Source: Serratia rubidaea
Lineage (GTDB): Bacteria > Pseudomonadota > Gammaproteobacteria > Enterobacterales > Enterobacteriaceae
NCBI GenBank assembly: GCA_901472405.1
Contig: LR590463.1
Span: 1,736,001-1,800,000 of the forward strand
DNA: 64,000 nucleotides
Direction of reading: 5' to 3'
Shown here: in pieces, positions 1 to 11,472 of the stretch
How the letters are laid out: every line of letters begins with the position of its first letter
Numbering within the stretch: the stretch's first letter is position 1
Notes under the pieces: model-generated
Seen by the model: only the letters and a program-made list of their open reading frames with translations
Told to the model about the DNA's origin: nothing
Database searches by the model: none
Made by a program: the position numbers and the translations under genes

Positions 1-3000
1 ATCTGGAAACCGATTATCAGGCGGCCAGCGATCACTTGAACCTGGTGCAGACCGCGATGCGTCAGCAGGAGAAGATCGAGCGCTACGAAGCCGATCTGGA
101 AGAGCTGACCTACCGTCTGGAAGAACAGAATGAAGTGGTGGCCGAAGCCGGCGAACAGCAGGAAGAGTACAGCGCGCGCGCCGAGGCGGCCGAGCTGGAA
201 GTGGATGAGCTGAAAAGCCAGCTGGCCGACTACCAGCAGGCGCTCGACGTGCAGCAGACCCGCGCCATTCAGTATCAACAGGCGCTGCAGGCGTTGGAAC
301 GTGCGCGTTCCCTGTGCCAGCTGCCGGATCTGAGCGCGGAAAATGCCGAGCAGTGGCTGGAAACCTTCCAGGCGCGCGAGCAGGAAGCCACCGAAGCGCT
401 GCTGATGCTGGAACAGAAGCTGAGCGTGGCCGATGCCGCCCACGGCCGTTTTGAGCAGGCCTACCAACTGGTATGCAAAATCGCCGGTGAAGTCAGCCGC
501 AGCGAAGCCTGGCAGACCGCGCGCGACGTGCTGCGCGACTGGCCGTCGCAGCAGCACCAGGCGGAGCGCGTGCAGCCGCTGCGCATGCGTCTGAGCGAGC
601 TGGAGCAGCGTCTGCGCTCCCAGCAGGACGCCGAGCGTCTGCTGCAGGAGTTCTGCAAACGTCAGGGACAGGACTATCAAGCTGACGATCTGGACGCGCT
701 GCAGCAGGAGCTGGAGGAGCGGCTGGAATCGCTGTCGCAAAACGTCAGCGTAGCCGGCGAGCGGCGGATGGAGATGCGCCAGGAACTGGAGCATCTCCAG
801 CAGCGCATTCGCGAACTGACCGCCCGCGCGCCGGTGTGGCTGACGGCGCAGGACTCGCTCAGCCAACTGAGCGAACAAAGCGGCGAACCGCTGGAAAGCA
901 GCCAGCAGGTTACTGAATATATGCAGCAGCTGCTGGAGCGCGAGCGTGAAACCACGGTTGAGCGTGACGAAGTGGCGGCCCGCAAACGCGAAGTTGACGC
1001 GCAGATCGAACGGCTGAGCCAGCCGAGCGGTGCGGAAGATCAGCGTCTGGTGACACTGGCCGAACGTTTTGGCGGCGTGCTGCTGTCGGAAATTTACGAC
1101 GACGTCACCATCGACGATGCGCCTTACTTCTCCGCGCTGTATGGCCCGTCCCGCCACGCGATCGTGGTGCCGGATCTGTCGCTGGTGCGCGAAATGCTGG
1201 AAGGGCTGGAGGATTGCCCGGAAGATCTCTATCTGATCGAAGGGGACCCGCAGTCGTTCGATGACAGCGTTTTTGCAGTAGAAGAACAGGAAAAGGCGGT
1301 GGTGGTGAAAATCGCCGACCGCCAGTGGCGCTACTCTCGCTTCCCTGAGGTGCCGCTGTTTGGCCGCGCCGCGCGTGAAAAACGTCTGGAAGTGCTGCAT
1401 GCCGAACGTGAAACGCTGGCGGAGCGCTACGCGACGCTGTCATTCGACGTACAGAAAATTCAGCGCTCTCATCAGGCATTCAGCCGCTTTATCGGCAGCC
1501 ATCTGGGCGTTGCCTTTGATACCGACCCGGAAGCGGAAATCCGTACGCTGAACGCGCGCCGCACGGAGATCGAACGTGCGCTGAACAACCATGAAGCGCA
1601 GAACCAGCAGCAGCGCCAGCAGTACGATCAGGCGAAAGAGGGCCTCTCGGCGCTGCACCGCCTGACGCCGCTGGTTTCACTGCTGAATGACGACACCCTG
1701 CAGGACCGGGTGGAGGAGATTCAGGACGAGCTGGACGAAGCACAGGAGGCCGCGCGCTACCTGCAGCAGCATGGCGTTGCCCTGAATAAACTGGAGCCGA
1801 TGGTGTCGGTGCTGCAAAACGACCCTGAGCAGCATGAACAGCTGCAGCAGGACTATCAGCAGGCGCAGAATACCCAGCGCCAGGCGAAGCAGCAGGCCTT
1901 TGCGTTGATCGAGGTGGTGCAGCGCCGCGCACACTTTAGCTATACCGACTCGGCCGGTATGCAGAACGCCAATAACGATCTTAACGACAAACTGCGCCGT
2001 CGTCTGGAGCAGGCGGAAGCGGAGCGCAGCAGCGCCCGTGAGCAGCTGCGTCAGTATCAGAGCCAGTTTACACAGTACAGCCAGGTATTGGCCTCGCTGA
2101 AAAGCTCTTATGAAGCCAAACGCGATATGCTCAAAGAGCTGAGCCAGGAGCTGGTGGATATCGGCGTCCAGGCCGATGCCAACGCCGAGGCGCGCGCGCG
2201 TCAGCGTCGCGACGAGCTGCATGCGGCGCTGAGCAACAACCGCGCGCGTCGCAATCAGCTGGAGAAGCAGCTGACCTTCTGCGAAGCGGAAATGGACAGC
2301 CTGCAGAAAAAGCTGCGCAAGCTGGAGCGCGACTACCATCAGCTGCGTGAGCAAGTGGTGACCGCCAAGGCGGGCTGGTGCGCGGTGATGCGCATGGTGA
2401 AAGATAACGGCGTTGAACGCCGCCTGCACCGCCGCGAGCTGGCCTATATGGACGGCGACGAGCTGCGTTCGATGTCGGATAAGGCATTGGGTGCGCTGCG
2501 TCTGGCGGTGGCGGATAACGAACATCTGCGCGACGTGCTGCGCCTGTCGGAAGATCCGAAGCGGCCGGAACGCAAGATTCAGTTCTATATCGCGGTGTAT
2601 CAGCACCTGCGCGAGCGCATCCGCCAGGATATTATCCGCACCGACGATCCGATCGAGGCCATCGAACAGATGGAGATCGAGCTGAGCCGTCTGACCGAAG
2701 AGCTGACCAGCCGTGAGCAGAAGCTGGCCATCAGTTCCAAGAGCGTGGCGAATATCATCCGCAAAACCATTCAGCGTGAGCAGAACCGCATCCGCATGCT
2801 GAACCAGGGGCTGCAGGCCGTTTCCTTCGGTCAGGTGAAGAGCGTGCGTCTGAACGTCAACGTGCGTGAAGCGCATGCGACGCTGCTGGATGTGCTGTCC
2901 GAACAGCAGGAGCAGCATCAGGATCTGTTCAACAGCAACCGCCTGAGCTTCTCCGAAGCGCTGGCCAAGCTGTATCAGCGCCTGAACCCGCAGATCGATA

Positions 3001-3482
3001 TGGGCCAGCGTACGCCGCAGACTATCGGCGAGGAGCTGCTGGATTACCGTAATTACCTGGAGCTGGAAGTCGAAGTATTCCGTGGCTCCGACGGCTGGCT
3101 GCGTGCGGAAAGCGGCGCATTGTCCACCGGTGAGGCGATCGGTACCGGTATGTCGATCTTGGTGATGGTGGTGCAGAGCTGGGAAGAAGAGTCCCGTCGC
3201 CTGCGCGGCAAGGATATTTCTCCGTGTCGTCTGCTGTTCCTCGATGAAGCGGCGCGTCTGGATGCCAAATCCATCGCCACCCTGTTTGAGCTGTGCGACC
3301 GTCTGGAAATGCAGCTGATCATCGCGGCGCCGGAGAATATCAGCCCGGAAAAAGGCACCACCTATAAACTGGTGCGTAAGGTGTTCCAGAATCAGGAGCA
3401 TGTGCACGTGGTGGGGCTGCGCGGCTTTGCCAATGAGCCGCCGGCGCTGGGGGCCAGCCCGGCAGAGACGCCGCAGGTTTAA
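1..3482 (+). CDS. mukB: Chromosome partition protein MukB (5' end outside window)
   Basis: SMC-like ATPase of the MukBEF condensin, which acts on the nucleoid in chromosome organisation and segregation. The reading frame is open from base 3, so about 1,159 C-terminal residues are present; the family is about 1,480 residues, so roughly 325 N-terminal residues (with the Walker A head) lie upstream. Visible parts are long Gln/Glu/Arg-rich coiled coils, the central hinge, a second coiled coil, and the C-terminal ATPase half with a signature-like [10 protein letters not shown] and the Walker B stretch [11 protein letters not shown]. It ends just before an intrinsic terminator and is followed by ldtD, the E. 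coli order. No indel is seen. Large antisense open frames inside it are shadows of its codon usage. Confidence 0.98.
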   Translation, partial: LETDYQAASDHLNLVQTAMRQQEKIERYEADLEELTYRLEEQNEVVAEAGEQQEEYSARAEAAELEVDELKSQLADYQQALDVQQTRAIQYQQALQALERARSLCQLPDLSAENAEQWLETFQAREQEATEALLMLEQKLSVADAAHGRFEQAYQLVCKIAGEVSRSEAWQTARDVLRDWPSQQHQAERVQPLRMRLSELEQRLRSQQDAERLLQEFCKRQGQDYQADDLDALQQELEERLESLSQNVSVAGERRMEMRQELEHLQQRIRELTARAPVWLTAQDSLSQLSEQSGEPLESSQQVTEYMQQLLERERETTVERDEVAARKREVDAQIERLSQPSGAEDQRLVTLAERFGGVLLSEIYDDVTIDDAPYFSALYGPSRHAIVVPDLSLVREMLEGLEDCPEDLYLIEGDPQSFDDSVFAVEEQEKAVVVKIADRQWRYSRFPEVPLFGRAAREKRLEVLHAERETLAERYATLSFDVQKIQRSHQAFSRFIGSHLGVAFDTDPEAEIRTLNARRTEIERALNNHEAQNQQQRQQYDQAKEGLSALHRLTPLVSLLNDDTLQDRVEEIQDELDEAQEAARYLQQHGVALNKLEPMVSVLQNDPEQHEQLQQDYQQAQNTQRQAKQQAFALIEVVQRRAHFSYTDSAGMQNANNDLNDKLRRRLEQAEAERSSAREQLRQYQSQFTQYSQVLASLKSSYEAKRDMLKELSQELVDIGVQADANAEARARQRRDELHAALSNNRARRNQLEKQLTFCEAEMDSLQKKLRKLERDYHQLREQVVTAKAGWCAVMRMVKDNGVERRLHRRELAYMDGDELRSMSDKALGALRLAVADNEHLRDVLRLSEDPKRPERKIQFYIAVYQHLRERIRQDIIRTDDPIEAIEQMEIELSRLTEELTSREQKLAISSKSVANIIRKTIQREQNRIRMLNQGLQAVSFGQVKSVRLNVNVREAHATLLDVLSEQQEQHQDLFNSNRLSFSEALAKLYQRLNPQIDMGQRTPQTIGEELLDYRNYLELEVEVFRGSDGWLRAESGALSTGEAIGTGMSILVMVVQSWEEESRRLRGKDISPCRLLFLDEAARLDAKSIATLFELCDRLEMQLIIAAPENISPEKGTTYKLVRKVFQNQEHVHVVGLRGFANEPPALGASPAETPQV

Positions 3483-3500
3483 AACCCTCCTAAAAATCTG

Positions 3501-3530
3501 AAAATAGCCGCCCCAGGGTGGCTATTTTTT
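3501..3530 (+). terminator. Intrinsic terminator after mukB
   Basis: An inverted repeat AAAATAGCCGCCC / GGGTGGCTATTTT with one wobble pair, followed by a run of T, lies 18 bases after the mukB stop codon. It separates mukB from ldtD. Confidence 0.85.
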
Positions 3531-3694
3531 ATTGGCTATGGATGATAGGGCGGTTTCTTGCGCTGGCGTACCGGGCGCGGGTTCATCCGGCGGACGCATT
3601 TGGCGGCCGGGTGCAACTCCATTTATTTTCGGTATATACTTAAATTAATCAGTAATTTTTGTCGTATTTTTTGTGAGCAGAGAGGGGGCAAGGG

Positions 3695-5506
3695 ATGTTG
3701 CTTAAAGAAAGTAACAAGGTTCGACGTTTGGCGCTGAGCTGCGCTATCGCATGTGGTCTTGCCGCGTCGTTACCTGTATGGGCAGCTACGCCCGGATTGT
3801 CCGCCGGCTCTTCAGCGACAACGGTGGCGCAAAGCCGCGCCGAGATGATGTCGGCGCTGCCGCAGGGCGTTACGCCGCGCTACCTTGCCACGCTGGCCCC
3901 GCTGTACGCGGCCAACCACATGCAGCCGATGTGGCGGGATCGTGAAACGGTGCAGCAGTTCCAGCAGCAGCTGGCCGAGCTGGCTATTTCCGGAATTCAG
4001 CCGCAGTTTAATCAATGGGTGAAACAGCTGACCGACCCGGCAATCAGCGACATGGGGCGCGACATCGTGCTGTCGGATGCGATGCTGGGCTACCTGCAGT
4101 TTGTCTCCTCCATCGGCGCTAACGGCAATAATTGGCTATACAGCAATATCCCTTATAAATTGGCGACGCCGCCGGCCACCGTGATTAACCAGTGGCAGCT
4201 TGCGGTGCGTCAGAGTAAAACGCTGCCCTATATTGAATCGCTGGCGCCGCAGCATCCGCAATACGCAAAAATGCATCAGGCGCTGCGCGACCTGCTGACC
4301 GATAGCCGCCCTTGGCCGCGCCTGGCCAACGGCCCGACGCTGCGTCCGGGACAGAGCAGTAGCGATATTCCCGCGCTGCGTGAGATTCTGCAGCGCACCG
4401 GCATGTTGTCCGCCAGCGATGCCGGCATACAGCAGAGTCAGGAGCCGGCGATGGTGAATAGCAACGCGCCGGTGGTGGATGACGATCAGTCGGTCGATGA
4501 AGAAAAGCTGCGTGAGAACCGTGCCGCGGTGGTCAGCCCATCGTCGGCGTCGGTGACCCCGGAGGACGGCGGCATGCTGCAGTCCGCCGCGAGCGGCGCT
4601 AGCCTGTACAGCGACGATCTGGTTGAAGGCGTCAAGCGCTTCCAAAAATGGCAGGGGCTGAGTGCCGACGGCCTGATCGGCGTGCGCACGCGCGAGTGGC
4701 TGAACGTGTCGCCGCAAACCCGCGCCGCGTTGCTGGCGCTGAATATTCAGCGCTTGCGCATTCTGCCGGGGCGGGTGAATAACGGTATTATGGTGAATAT
4801 TCCCAACTATTCGCTGGTTTATTACCGCGACGGTAATGAAGTGCTGTCATCTCGGGTGATTGTCGGCCGCCCAAGCCGTAAAACGCCGTTGATGAGCAGC
4901 GCGCTGAATAACGTGGTGGTTAATCCGCCGTGGAACGTGCCGACGACGCTGGTGCGTGAAGATATTGTGCCGAAGGCGATGCGCGATATTAATTATTTCC
5001 AGAAGCACGGCTATACGTTATTGTCCGGCTGGAGCAATGATGCGCAGGTGATTGATCCGTCAACGATTGACTGGAGTTCTATCTCCGCCCGCAATTTCCC
5101 GTATCGTATCCGTCAGGCGCCGGGCGCGACTAACTCGCTGGGGCGTTTTAAATTTAATATGCCGAGTTCGGATGCTATTTATCTGCATGATACGCCGAAC
5201 CACAGCCTGTTCAAAAAAGATATTCGTGCGCTCAGTTCCGGTTGCGTACGGGTAAATAAAGCGTCCGTCTTAGCCAATATGCTGCTGCAGGATGCCGGTT
5301 GGAATGACAGCCGCGTTTCCTCCACCCTGAAGCAGGGTAATACCACGTTCGTTAATGTACGCGGGCGTATTCCGGTTAAATTGTATTATTTAACGGCGTG
5401 GGTTGCCGATGATGGACAGCCACAATTCCGTACAGATATTTACAATTACGATAATACCGTGCGATCGGGCGCACAAATTTTGGCCCGGGCGGAGAAATTG
5501 CTGTAA
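3695..5506 (+). CDS. ldtD: L,D-transpeptidase LdtD (YcbB)
   Basis: Periplasmic L,D-transpeptidase that makes meso-DAP to meso-DAP (3-3) crosslinks in peptidoglycan. It has 603 residues, close to the roughly 615 of E. coli LdtD. An N-terminal signal segment ends near VWA. A scaffold region and a putative peptidoglycan-binding repeat precede the YkuD catalytic domain, where HDTPNHSLF and the SSGCVRVN motif are visible; the catalytic cysteine is Cys517. The start is supported by a purine-rich AGGG about 5 bases upstream. It lies directly before mepK, whose product cleaves the same 3-3 bonds, as in E. coli. A low-complexity Asp/Glu-rich linker around residues 260 to 300 is a variable region of the family. 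Confidence 0.96.
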   Translation: MLLKESNKVRRLALSCAIACGLAASLPVWAATPGLSAGSSATTVAQSRAEMMSALPQGVTPRYLATLAPLYAANHMQPMWRDRETVQQFQQQLAELAISGIQPQFNQWVKQLTDPAISDMGRDIVLSDAMLGYLQFVSSIGANGNNWLYSNIPYKLATPPATVINQWQLAVRQSKTLPYIESLAPQHPQYAKMHQALRDLLTDSRPWPRLANGPTLRPGQSSSDIPALREILQRTGMLSASDAGIQQSQEPAMVNSNAPVVDDDQSVDEEKLRENRAAVVSPSSASVTPEDGGMLQSAASGASLYSDDLVEGVKRFQKWQGLSADGLIGVRTREWLNVSPQTRAALLALNIQRLRILPGRVNNGIMVNIPNYSLVYYRDGNEVLSSRVIVGRPSRKTPLMSSALNNVVVNPPWNVPTTLVREDIVPKAMRDINYFQKHGYTLLSGWSNDAQVIDPSTIDWSSISARNFPYRIRQAPGATNSLGRFKFNMPSSDAIYLHDTPNHSLFKKDIRALSSGCVRVNKASVLANMLLQDAGWNDSRVSSTLKQGNTTFVNVRGRIPVKLYYLTAWVADDGQPQFRTDIYNYDNTVRSGAQILARAEKLL

Positions 5507-5691
5507 TAAATGCAGCATTTTTAAATAAATAACGGTCAGACTATTTGGACCAGACGCAGGCGCTCGATTTCAGAGCGCCTGTAAGCCGCGCCGCATCATG
5601 GGTTGACTCAGGCGGCGCTGGCGGTTAAGGTTCAGGCAGTGCGCTTTTTTGTGCATATTTTTTTGATATTCTTGCCGGGTCTGATAGAAAC

Positions 5692-6240
5692 ATGGACAAA
5701 ATTGATCTTCACCGCCGTAAATGGCTGGCGTTGGGTGGCGCCGCGATGGGCATGGCTTTACTTCCGGGTCAAGCATTTGCCAGCCTTTCTACTTCTCGTC
5801 CTCGTATTCTTGTAGTAAATAATCTGCATACAGGCGAATCACTGAAAGCCGAATTCTTTGACGGTAAAAATTATAATAAAGAAGAATTGGTGCGTTTAAA
5901 TCACTTGTTCCGCGATTTTCGCGCGAATAAAGTGAAATCGATCGATCCGCAGCTGTTTGATCATCTTTATCGCTTGCAGGGGATGCTGGGCACCACCAAG
6001 CCGGTGCAGCTGATTTCCGGCTACCGCTCGCTGGGAACGAACAACGATCTGCGCGCACGCAGCCGCGGCGTTGCCAAACACAGCTATCATACCAAAGGCC
6101 AGGCGATGGACTTCCATATCGAAGGCATTCAGCTGAGCAATATCCGCAAGGCGGCGTTGAAAATGCGCGCCGGCGGCGTAGGCTATTATCCGCGTAGCAA
6201 TTTTGTTCACATCGATACCGGGCCGGTGCGTACCTGGTAA
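5692..6240 (+). CDS. mepK: Murein endopeptidase MepK (YcbK, DUF882, M15-like)
   Basis: Periplasmic zinc endopeptidase, known in E. coli to cleave 3-3 crosslinks during wall growth. It has 182 residues with a twin-arginine-type leader (RRKWLALGG, then a hydrophobic stretch ending AFA). The zinc ligands of the E. coli enzyme are kept at identical positions: His133 and Asp140 in HSYHTKGQAMDFH and His173 in FVHIDTG. The start follows from the position of the twin-arginine signal. It lies between ldtD and gloC. The function is transferred from E. coli MepK; ligand conservation makes that strong. Confidence 0.94.
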   Translation: MDKIDLHRRKWLALGGAAMGMALLPGQAFASLSTSRPRILVVNNLHTGESLKAEFFDGKNYNKEELVRLNHLFRDFRANKVKSIDPQLFDHLYRLQGMLGTTKPVQLISGYRSLGTNNDLRARSRGVAKHSYHTKGQAMDFHIEGIQLSNIRKAALKMRAGGVGYYPRSNFVHIDTGPVRTW

Positions 6241-6305
6241 TCGCTGTGCCTCTGGGTTAAGAGAGCGCCGGCCGCAAGGTCCGGCGCCGTTGTCGTTGGA
6301 GCGTT

Positions 6306-6953
6306 ATGAAATACCAAATTATTCCCGTCACGGCGTTTAGCCAAAATTGTACGCTGATCTGGTGTGAGCAGAGTGGGCAGGCCGCGCTGGTGGATCCCGG
6401 CGGCGAGGCGGAAAAGCTGAAGGCGGCGGTGCAGGATGCGGGCGTGCAGCTGACGAAAATTTTGCTGACGCACGGGCATCTCGACCACGTCGGCGCGGCG
6501 GCGGAGCTGGCGGAACACTATCAGGTGCCGATTATCGGGCCGGACAAAGAGGATGCGTTCTGGCTCGACGGCCTGCCGGCGCAAAGCCGGATGTTCGGGC
6601 TGGAAGAGTGTGCGCCGTTAACCCCGACCCATTGGCTGGCCGAAGGCGACAGCGTGCAGGTGGGCGAGATGACGCTGAACGTGCTGCACTGTCCGGGACA
6701 TACGCCGGGACACATTGTGTTTATCAACGATACAGCGCGTCTGGCGCTGGTTGGCGACGTGCTGTTCAACGGCGGGGTGGGGCGCAGTGATTTCCCGCGC
6801 GGCGATCATCAGGCGCTGATTGCCTCCATCCGCAACAAACTCCTGCCGCTGGGCGATGATATGGACTTTATTCCGGGGCATGGGCCGATGTCGACCTTTG
6901 GCCATGAACGGCAGACCAACCCGTTTTTGCGTGAGCAGCCTGAGGCGTGGTAA
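6306..6953 (+). CDS. gloC: Hydroxyacylglutathione hydrolase GloC (YcbL)
   Basis: Metallo-beta-lactamase-fold glyoxalase II enzyme that hydrolyses S-lactoylglutathione in methylglyoxal detoxification in the cytoplasm. It has 215 residues, the family's usual length. The metal-binding signature THGHLDHVG is near residues 54 to 62, a further metal His in HCPGHTPGH near residues 129 to 137, the Asp in LVGDVLF, and a C-terminal PGHGP. It is the short YcbL-type rather than the longer GloB. A strong terminator follows. The methylglyoxal synthase gene mgsA also lies in this window, about 40 kb away. Confidence 0.94.
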   Translation: MKYQIIPVTAFSQNCTLIWCEQSGQAALVDPGGEAEKLKAAVQDAGVQLTKILLTHGHLDHVGAAAELAEHYQVPIIGPDKEDAFWLDGLPAQSRMFGLEECAPLTPTHWLAEGDSVQVGEMTLNVLHCPGHTPGHIVFINDTARLALVGDVLFNGGVGRSDFPRGDHQALIASIRNKLLPLGDDMDFIPGHGPMSTFGHERQTNPFLREQPEAW

Positions 6954-6984
6954 ACAGCCGTATTTCCCGGCGGAAATAACAGCA

Positions 6985-7007
6985 AAAGGGGCGCAGAGCG
7001 CCCCTTT
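6985..7007. terminator. Bidirectional terminator between gloC and aspC
   Basis: Perfect 10-base arms AAAGGGGCGC / GCGCCCCTTT with a 3-base loop lie between convergent genes, with T runs at both ends. Confidence 0.85.
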
Positions 7008-7028
7008 GTTACATCTGATGGGTGTAGC

Positions 7029-8219
7029 TTACAGCACGGCGACGATGGCTTCGCACAGCGGCGCCATGTTATCCGGCGTCATGCCTGCGACGTTAACGCG
7101 GCCGGAGTTGACCGCGTAAACGCCAAACTCTTCGCGCAGACGCAGCACCTGCTCTTTGGTCAGGCCGCTGAACGAGAACATGCCGTTCTGGTTGATAATA
7201 AAGCTGAAGTCCTGCTGTGCGCCCTTTTCCTGCAGGGTATTTACAAACAGCTGACGCATGCGGTGGATGCGCTGACGCATATCGGCCAGCTCTTGCTCCC
7301 AGATCGCACGCAGCGCATCGTTGCTCAGGATGGTGGCAACGACGGCCGCACCGTGTGACGGCGGGTTGGAGTAGTTGGCGCGGATCGCCGCTTTAACCTG
7401 GCTGAAGGCGCGGTCTGCGGTTTCGGCATCGGCCGCCACTACGGTGCAGGCGCCGACGCGCTCGTTGTACAGGCCGAAGTTTTTCGAGTAGGAGCTGGCG
7501 ACGATCAGTTCCTGATGCTTGGCGGCAAAAATACGCAGACCCTGCGCATCTTCTTCCAGGCCTTTGGCGAAGCCCTGGTAGGCGAAATCGAACAGCGGCA
7601 GCCAGCCTTTGCTGACCGACAGCTCAGCCAGCTGGCTCCACTGCTCCGGCGTCGGGTCGATGCCGGTCGGGTTGTGGCAGCAGCCATGGAATACGATAAC
7701 ATCGCCGGCCTGCGCCTGTTGCAGGCTGCTCAGCAACCCGTCGAAGTCCAGCGCGTGGTTGGCGGCGTCATAGTAGTTATATTCCACCACTTCCAGACCG
7801 GCGGCGGCGAAGACGTTTTTATGGTTCGGCCAGCTTGGGTTGCTGACCCAAACGCGCTTGGCGTCGGTCTGGTTGGCAATAAAGTCGGCGGCTACGCGCA
7901 GGGCACCGGTACCACCAGGCGTTTGCGCGGTGCGCGCACGCTTGTCGGTAATGATAGGGCTGTTTTTGCCGAACAGCAGCTCTTGGGTGCAGCTGGCAAA
8001 CGCAGGGATCCCCTCAATGCCGAGGTAGTTTTTGGTGGTCTCATTTTCCAGCAGGTATTGCTCCGCTTTTTTCACACTGGTCAGCACCGGCGTTTTGCCG
8101 GTTTCGTCTTTGTAGACGCCGATACCCAGGTTGATTTTGTTCGGACGGGCGTCCGCGCGGAAAATGTCGGTCAGACCCAGAATCGGATCGGCAGGTGCTG
8201 CAGCGATTTTTTCAAACAT
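7029..8219 (-). CDS. aspC: Aspartate aminotransferase
   Basis: Pyridoxal-phosphate enzyme interconverting aspartate and oxaloacetate with glutamate and 2-oxoglutarate in the cytoplasm. It has 396 residues when started at [16 protein letters not shown], as in E. coli; an in-frame ATG five codons upstream was not chosen because homologues begin at MFE and GGAA lies at a usable distance. The PLP lysine is Lys246 in [15 protein letters not shown], and the C-terminal substrate arginine lies in SGRVNVAG. It is transcribed away from mukB-gloC and lies downstream of ompF, from which a terminator separates it. No frameshift is seen. Confidence 0.97.
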   Translation of the reverse strand: MFEKIAAAPADPILGLTDIFRADARPNKINLGIGVYKDETGKTPVLTSVKKAEQYLLENETTKNYLGIEGIPAFASCTQELLFGKNSPIITDKRARTAQTPGGTGALRVAADFIANQTDAKRVWVSNPSWPNHKNVFAAAGLEVVEYNYYDAANHALDFDGLLSSLQQAQAGDVIVFHGCCHNPTGIDPTPEQWSQLAELSVSKGWLPLFDFAYQGFAKGLEEDAQGLRIFAAKHQELIVASSYSKNFGLYNERVGACTVVAADAETADRAFSQVKAAIRANYSNPPSHGAAVVATILSNDALRAIWEQELADMRQRIHRMRQLFVNTLQEKGAQQDFSFIINQNGMFSFSGLTKEQVLRLREEFGVYAVNSGRVNVAGMTPDNMAPLCEAIVAVL

Positions 8220-8400
8220 GTCAGATGGTTCCATAGCTTAGCGTTAAGCGGATAGAGGCATCAGGGTAGCGCCAGTTGTGCGCTTTGCCAACCGTTTGCG
8301 AGAAAAACACATCGAACTTGTGAGGAAGGCAGATTCAGCACAAAAAATGACGGTAAAGGGGCGGCAGGCAGCATAAAAAGCTGTCGATGGCGGAAAAACA

Positions 8401-8425
8401 AAAACAGGGCCGAAGCCCTGTTTTT
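8401..8425 (-). terminator. Terminator of ompF
   Basis: Stem AAAACAGGGC / GCCCTGTTTT with a CGAA tetraloop, flanked by A and T runs, lies about 40 bases past the ompF stop codon and before the aspC start. Confidence 0.88.
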
Positions 8426-8466
8426 CAAATGTGCCGGCGGTTGATGACCGGCAGATGAAGCAACAA

Positions 8467-9564
8467 TTAGAACTGGTAAACCAGACCAACGGCAACGATG
8501 TCGTCGGTGTTCAGGCCCAGCGGGTTGTTGTCGTTCAGCTGGTTGATTTTGTAATCAACGTAGGTGGACATGTTTTTGTTGAAGTAGTAAGTCGCACCGA
8601 CATCAACGTATTTGATCAGGTCAGCATCGCCGATGCCTTCGATGTCCTTGCCTTTAGACTGTACGTAGGCGATGGACGGACGCAGGCCGAAGTCGAATTG
8701 GTACTGAGCAACCAGTTCGAAGTTTTGCGCTTTGTTAGCGAAGCCGGTGGTGCCGTAGTTGAGGCTGCCGACTTTATCGTTTTTGATGTAGGTGGCGTTA
8801 CGGGTTTCACCGTACATCGCCGCCAGGTAGACGTTGTTGGCGTCGTATTTCACCGCAGCTGCCCACTGCTCAGCGCGGCCTTCGCCACGGGCGTAACCTG
8901 CGTTGGTCTGACGGTCGGTACGGTCAGAAGATGCGTATGCGGCGGAGAAGCCTACGCCAACCGGCAGTTCATAAGTGGTGGAGATACCCCAGCCGTCGCC
9001 GTTAGAACGTTTGATGTCTTCACGGTCGTTTTTGCCCTGGTACTGCAGGCCGAAGTTCAGGCCGTCAACCAGACCAAAGAAGTCGTTGTTGCGGTAGGTC
9101 AGCAGACCGGTAGAACGGCCAACCATAAAGTTGTCGCTGCCGGCAGAGTCGCCGCCGAATTCAGGCAGCATATCGGTCCAACCCATTGGGTCGTAAACGA
9201 TGCCGTAGTTACGGCCGTAGTCCAGAGAGCCGTACTCGGCGAATTTCAGACCGGCGAAGCCCAGACGGGTTTTGTTGCCGTTTTGCGCGTCGTCGCCGCC
9301 TTCGCTGTTGTTGGCTTGGATGTTGTATTCCCACTGGCCGTAACCGGTCAGTTGGTCATTGATCTGGGTTTCACCTTTGAAGCCGAAGCGGACATAAGAC
9401 TGGTCGCCATCATCGCTTTTGCTATCGGAGAAGTAGTGCAGGCCGTCAACTTTACCGTACAGATCCAGCTTGTTGCCGTCTTTATTATAGATTTCCGCTG
9501 CGTTTGCTGCACCAGCAGCCAGCAGCGCAGGAATTACCACTGCAAGAATGTTGCGCTTCATCAT
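8467..9564 (-). CDS. ompF: Trimeric porin OmpF
   Basis: General diffusion porin of the outer membrane, 365 residues. The signal peptide [18 protein letters not shown] ends at ANA, giving a mature protein that starts [16 protein letters not shown]; the protein ends in the C-terminal Phe (GLVYQF) read by the BAM machinery. The start at MMKRN is preceded by GAGGGTAATA, the same leader as E. coli ompF. The loop 3 constriction region is recognisable ([14 protein letters not shown] and neighbours). Synteny (aspC-ompF-asnS) and the upstream leader identify it as OmpF rather than OmpC. Expression is expected to depend on OmpR and the MicF sRNA because both target regions are conserved. Confidence 0.94.
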   Translation of the reverse strand: MMKRNILAVVIPALLAAGAANAAEIYNKDGNKLDLYGKVDGLHYFSDSKSDDGDQSYVRFGFKGETQINDQLTGYGQWEYNIQANNSEGGDDAQNGNKTRLGFAGLKFAEYGSLDYGRNYGIVYDPMGWTDMLPEFGGDSAGSDNFMVGRSTGLLTYRNNDFFGLVDGLNFGLQYQGKNDREDIKRSNGDGWGISTTYELPVGVGFSAAYASSDRTDRQTNAGYARGEGRAEQWAAAVKYDANNVYLAAMYGETRNATYIKNDKVGSLNYGTTGFANKAQNFELVAQYQFDFGLRPSIAYVQSKGKDIEGIGDADLIKYVDVGATYYFNKNMSTYVDYKINQLNDNNPLGLNTDDIVAVGLVYQF

Positions 9565-9723
9565 TATTACCCTCATTGGTGTTATTCGGACACCTTTGCC
9601 ACTGCCGCCAATAATTCTTTAGGGAACTATTGTTGATAGATTGGTGTCGTCCTGTGTCTGAACGCAGTGTTCCATTCAGCGCAGGGTTAATCTAGGGTTA
9701 AGATGCTACTAATGTCGTAAAAA
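9565..9723 (-). promoter_or_regulatory. ompF leader / likely MicF target region
   Basis: Read on the minus strand, this segment resembles the E. coli ompF promoter-proximal and 5' UTR sequence as I remember it, including GAATGGAA, CAGACACA, ATCAACAATAGTTCC and CACCAATGAGGGTAATA. MicF pairs across the ribosome-binding site there in E. coli. The exact transcription start was not assigned. Confidence 0.6.
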
Positions 9724-9750
9724 CGTTTCACAAAGAAAATATGTGTAACT
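9724..9750 (-). promoter_or_regulatory. Putative OmpR site upstream of ompF
   Basis: On the minus strand the segment AGTTACACATATTTTC followed by TTTGTGAAACG closely matches the E. coli ompF OmpR boxes (GTTACATATTTTTTC, TTTTTGAAACC). It lies about 160 bases before the start codon, a distance similar to E. coli. Confidence 0.65.
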
Positions 9751-9791
9751 AAATATTAATGAAACGGAACTTTGTGAGCTTCGTCAAGAAT

Positions 9792-9824
9792 AAAAAATGC
9801 GAAAGGCCAGCAGAGCTGGCCTTT
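9792..9824 (-). terminator. Terminator of asnS
   Basis: Perfect stem AAAGGCCAGC / GCTGGCCTTT with a 3-base loop, followed on the minus strand by a T run. It lies 43 bases beyond the asnS stop codon. Confidence 0.85.
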
Positions 9825-9866
9825 GTTTTGTAACAAAATGGTAGTGAATTTGTTTAGCGTTGCTAA

Positions 9867-11267
9867 TTAAAAGCTTGCGTTACGCGGAGTGCGTGGGAAC
9901 GGGATTACATCACGCACGTTTTGTACACCGGTCACATAGGCGATTAAACGCTCAAATCCGAGGCCAAAGCCGGAGTGCGGCACGGTGCCGTAACGACGCA
10001 GGTCGCGGTACCACCAGTAGTCTTCTTTATTCAGCCCCATTTCCGCCAGGCGCTGATCCAGCACGTCGAGACGCTCTTCACGCTGAGAACCGCCGATGAT
10101 CTCGCCGATGCCCGGCGCCAGCACGTCCATAGCGGCAACGGTTTTGCCGTCGTCGTTCATGCGCATATAGAACGCCTTGATGTCTTTCGGATAGTTCTTG
10201 ACGACGACCGGCGCCTTGAAGTGTTTCTCCGCCAGATAACGCTCATGCTCAGAAGACAGATCGATACCCCAGGACACCGGGTTCTCGAAGGTCTGACCGG
10301 AAGCCAGCAGGATATCGATGGCGTCGGTGTAGTCCACCTGGGCAAAGTCGGAAGAGACAAAGCGTTTCAGACGTTCAACGGCGTCTTTATCAACGCGCTC
10401 GGCAAAGAACTGCATATCGTCGGCGCGCTCATCCAGCACCGCCTGGAACACATATTTCAGCATGCTTTCGGCCAGCGCCGCGGAATCATCCAGCGTCGCG
10501 AAGGCGACTTCCGGCTCAATCATCCAGAACTCCGCCAGGTGGCGGCTGGTGTTGGAGTTTTCCGCCCGGAATGTCGGGCCGAAGGTGTAAACTTTTGATA
10601 ACGCACAGGCGTAAGTTTCACCGTTCAACTGGCCGGAAACGGTCAGGAACGCTTCCTTGCCGAAGAAGTCTTCGCTGAAGTCGACCGCGCCTTTATCGTC
10701 GCGCGGCAGGTTTTCCAGATCCAGCGTGGACACGCGGAACATTTCGCCGGCGCCTTCGGTATCGGACGCGGTGATCAGCGGGGTGGAAACCCAGAAGTAG
10801 CCGTTTTCATGGAAGAAGCGGTGGATCGCCTGCGCCAGCGTATGACGCACGCGCGCCACGGCGCCGATCAGGTTGGTGCGCGGACGCAGGTGCGCCACTT
10901 CACGCAGGTATTCGATGCTGTGACGCTTGGCGGCCATCGGATAGGTATCCGGATCGTCGACCCAGCCGACCACGTTGATTTCAGTCGCCTGCAGCTCAAA
11001 GCTCTGGCCTTCGCCAGGTGAGGCGACGACTTTGCCGGTCACTTCAACCGAGCAGCCGGTGGTCAGATGCAGCACTTCATCCTGATAATTCGGCAGAGAA
11101 TTATTAACGACGGCCTGTAACGGATTAAAGCAGGAGCCGTCATAAACGGCGAGGAAGGAGATACCAGCTTTAGAATCTCTTCGGGTACGCACCCAGCCGC
11201 GCACGGTGACTTCACTGTCAACCGCAGCACGCCCTTGCAGCACGTCGCATACAGGCACTACGCTCAT
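9867..11267 (-). CDS. asnS: Asparagine--tRNA ligase
   Basis: Class IIb aminoacyl-tRNA synthetase that charges tRNA-Asn in the cytoplasm. It has 466 residues when started at [12 protein letters not shown], the family start, preceded by AAGAGAGA; upstream in-frame codons are not conserved. An N-terminal OB-fold anticodon-binding domain ([12 protein letters not shown]) is followed by the catalytic core with motif 2 ([20 protein letters not shown]) and motif 3 ([10 protein letters not shown]). The protein ends RTPRNASF. It lies between ompF and pncB as in E. coli. Confidence 0.97.
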   Translation of the reverse strand: MSVVPVCDVLQGRAAVDSEVTVRGWVRTRRDSKAGISFLAVYDGSCFNPLQAVVNNSLPNYQDEVLHLTTGCSVEVTGKVVASPGEGQSFELQATEINVVGWVDDPDTYPMAAKRHSIEYLREVAHLRPRTNLIGAVARVRHTLAQAIHRFFHENGYFWVSTPLITASDTEGAGEMFRVSTLDLENLPRDDKGAVDFSEDFFGKEAFLTVSGQLNGETYACALSKVYTFGPTFRAENSNTSRHLAEFWMIEPEVAFATLDDSAALAESMLKYVFQAVLDERADDMQFFAERVDKDAVERLKRFVSSDFAQVDYTDAIDILLASGQTFENPVSWGIDLSSEHERYLAEKHFKAPVVVKNYPKDIKAFYMRMNDDGKTVAAMDVLAPGIGEIIGGSQREERLDVLDQRLAEMGLNKEDYWWYRDLRRYGTVPHSGFGLGFERLIAYVTGVQNVRDVIPFPRTPRNASF

Positions 11268-11472
11268 AAATTTCTCTCTTAAATTGATTTGATAAAGAAA
11301 TAGCTTACAACCCAAGACAATGGGGGTCTTGCTATGTTACTTGCCGCGGTGCAGAGCACAAGCAGAAATCACCAGATTGGCGCAACATTTCTGTCTTGTC
11401 GCGGCGAGTAGGGGCGGGAAGGGTAATAAAGAAGAGAAAAGCCGGCTGAAAACTCACCCGGCTTGCCGACGG

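Noticed and set aside
1677-3407. A 576-codon open frame antisense to mukB
   Set aside because: It lies wholly inside mukB, is rich in Gln/His/Leu from reverse-complemented coiled-coil codons, and resembles no known protein.
8484-9636. A 401-codon plus-strand open frame across ompF and its leader
   Set aside because: Its content is the reverse complement of the porin; Val- and Ala-rich with no recognisable domain.
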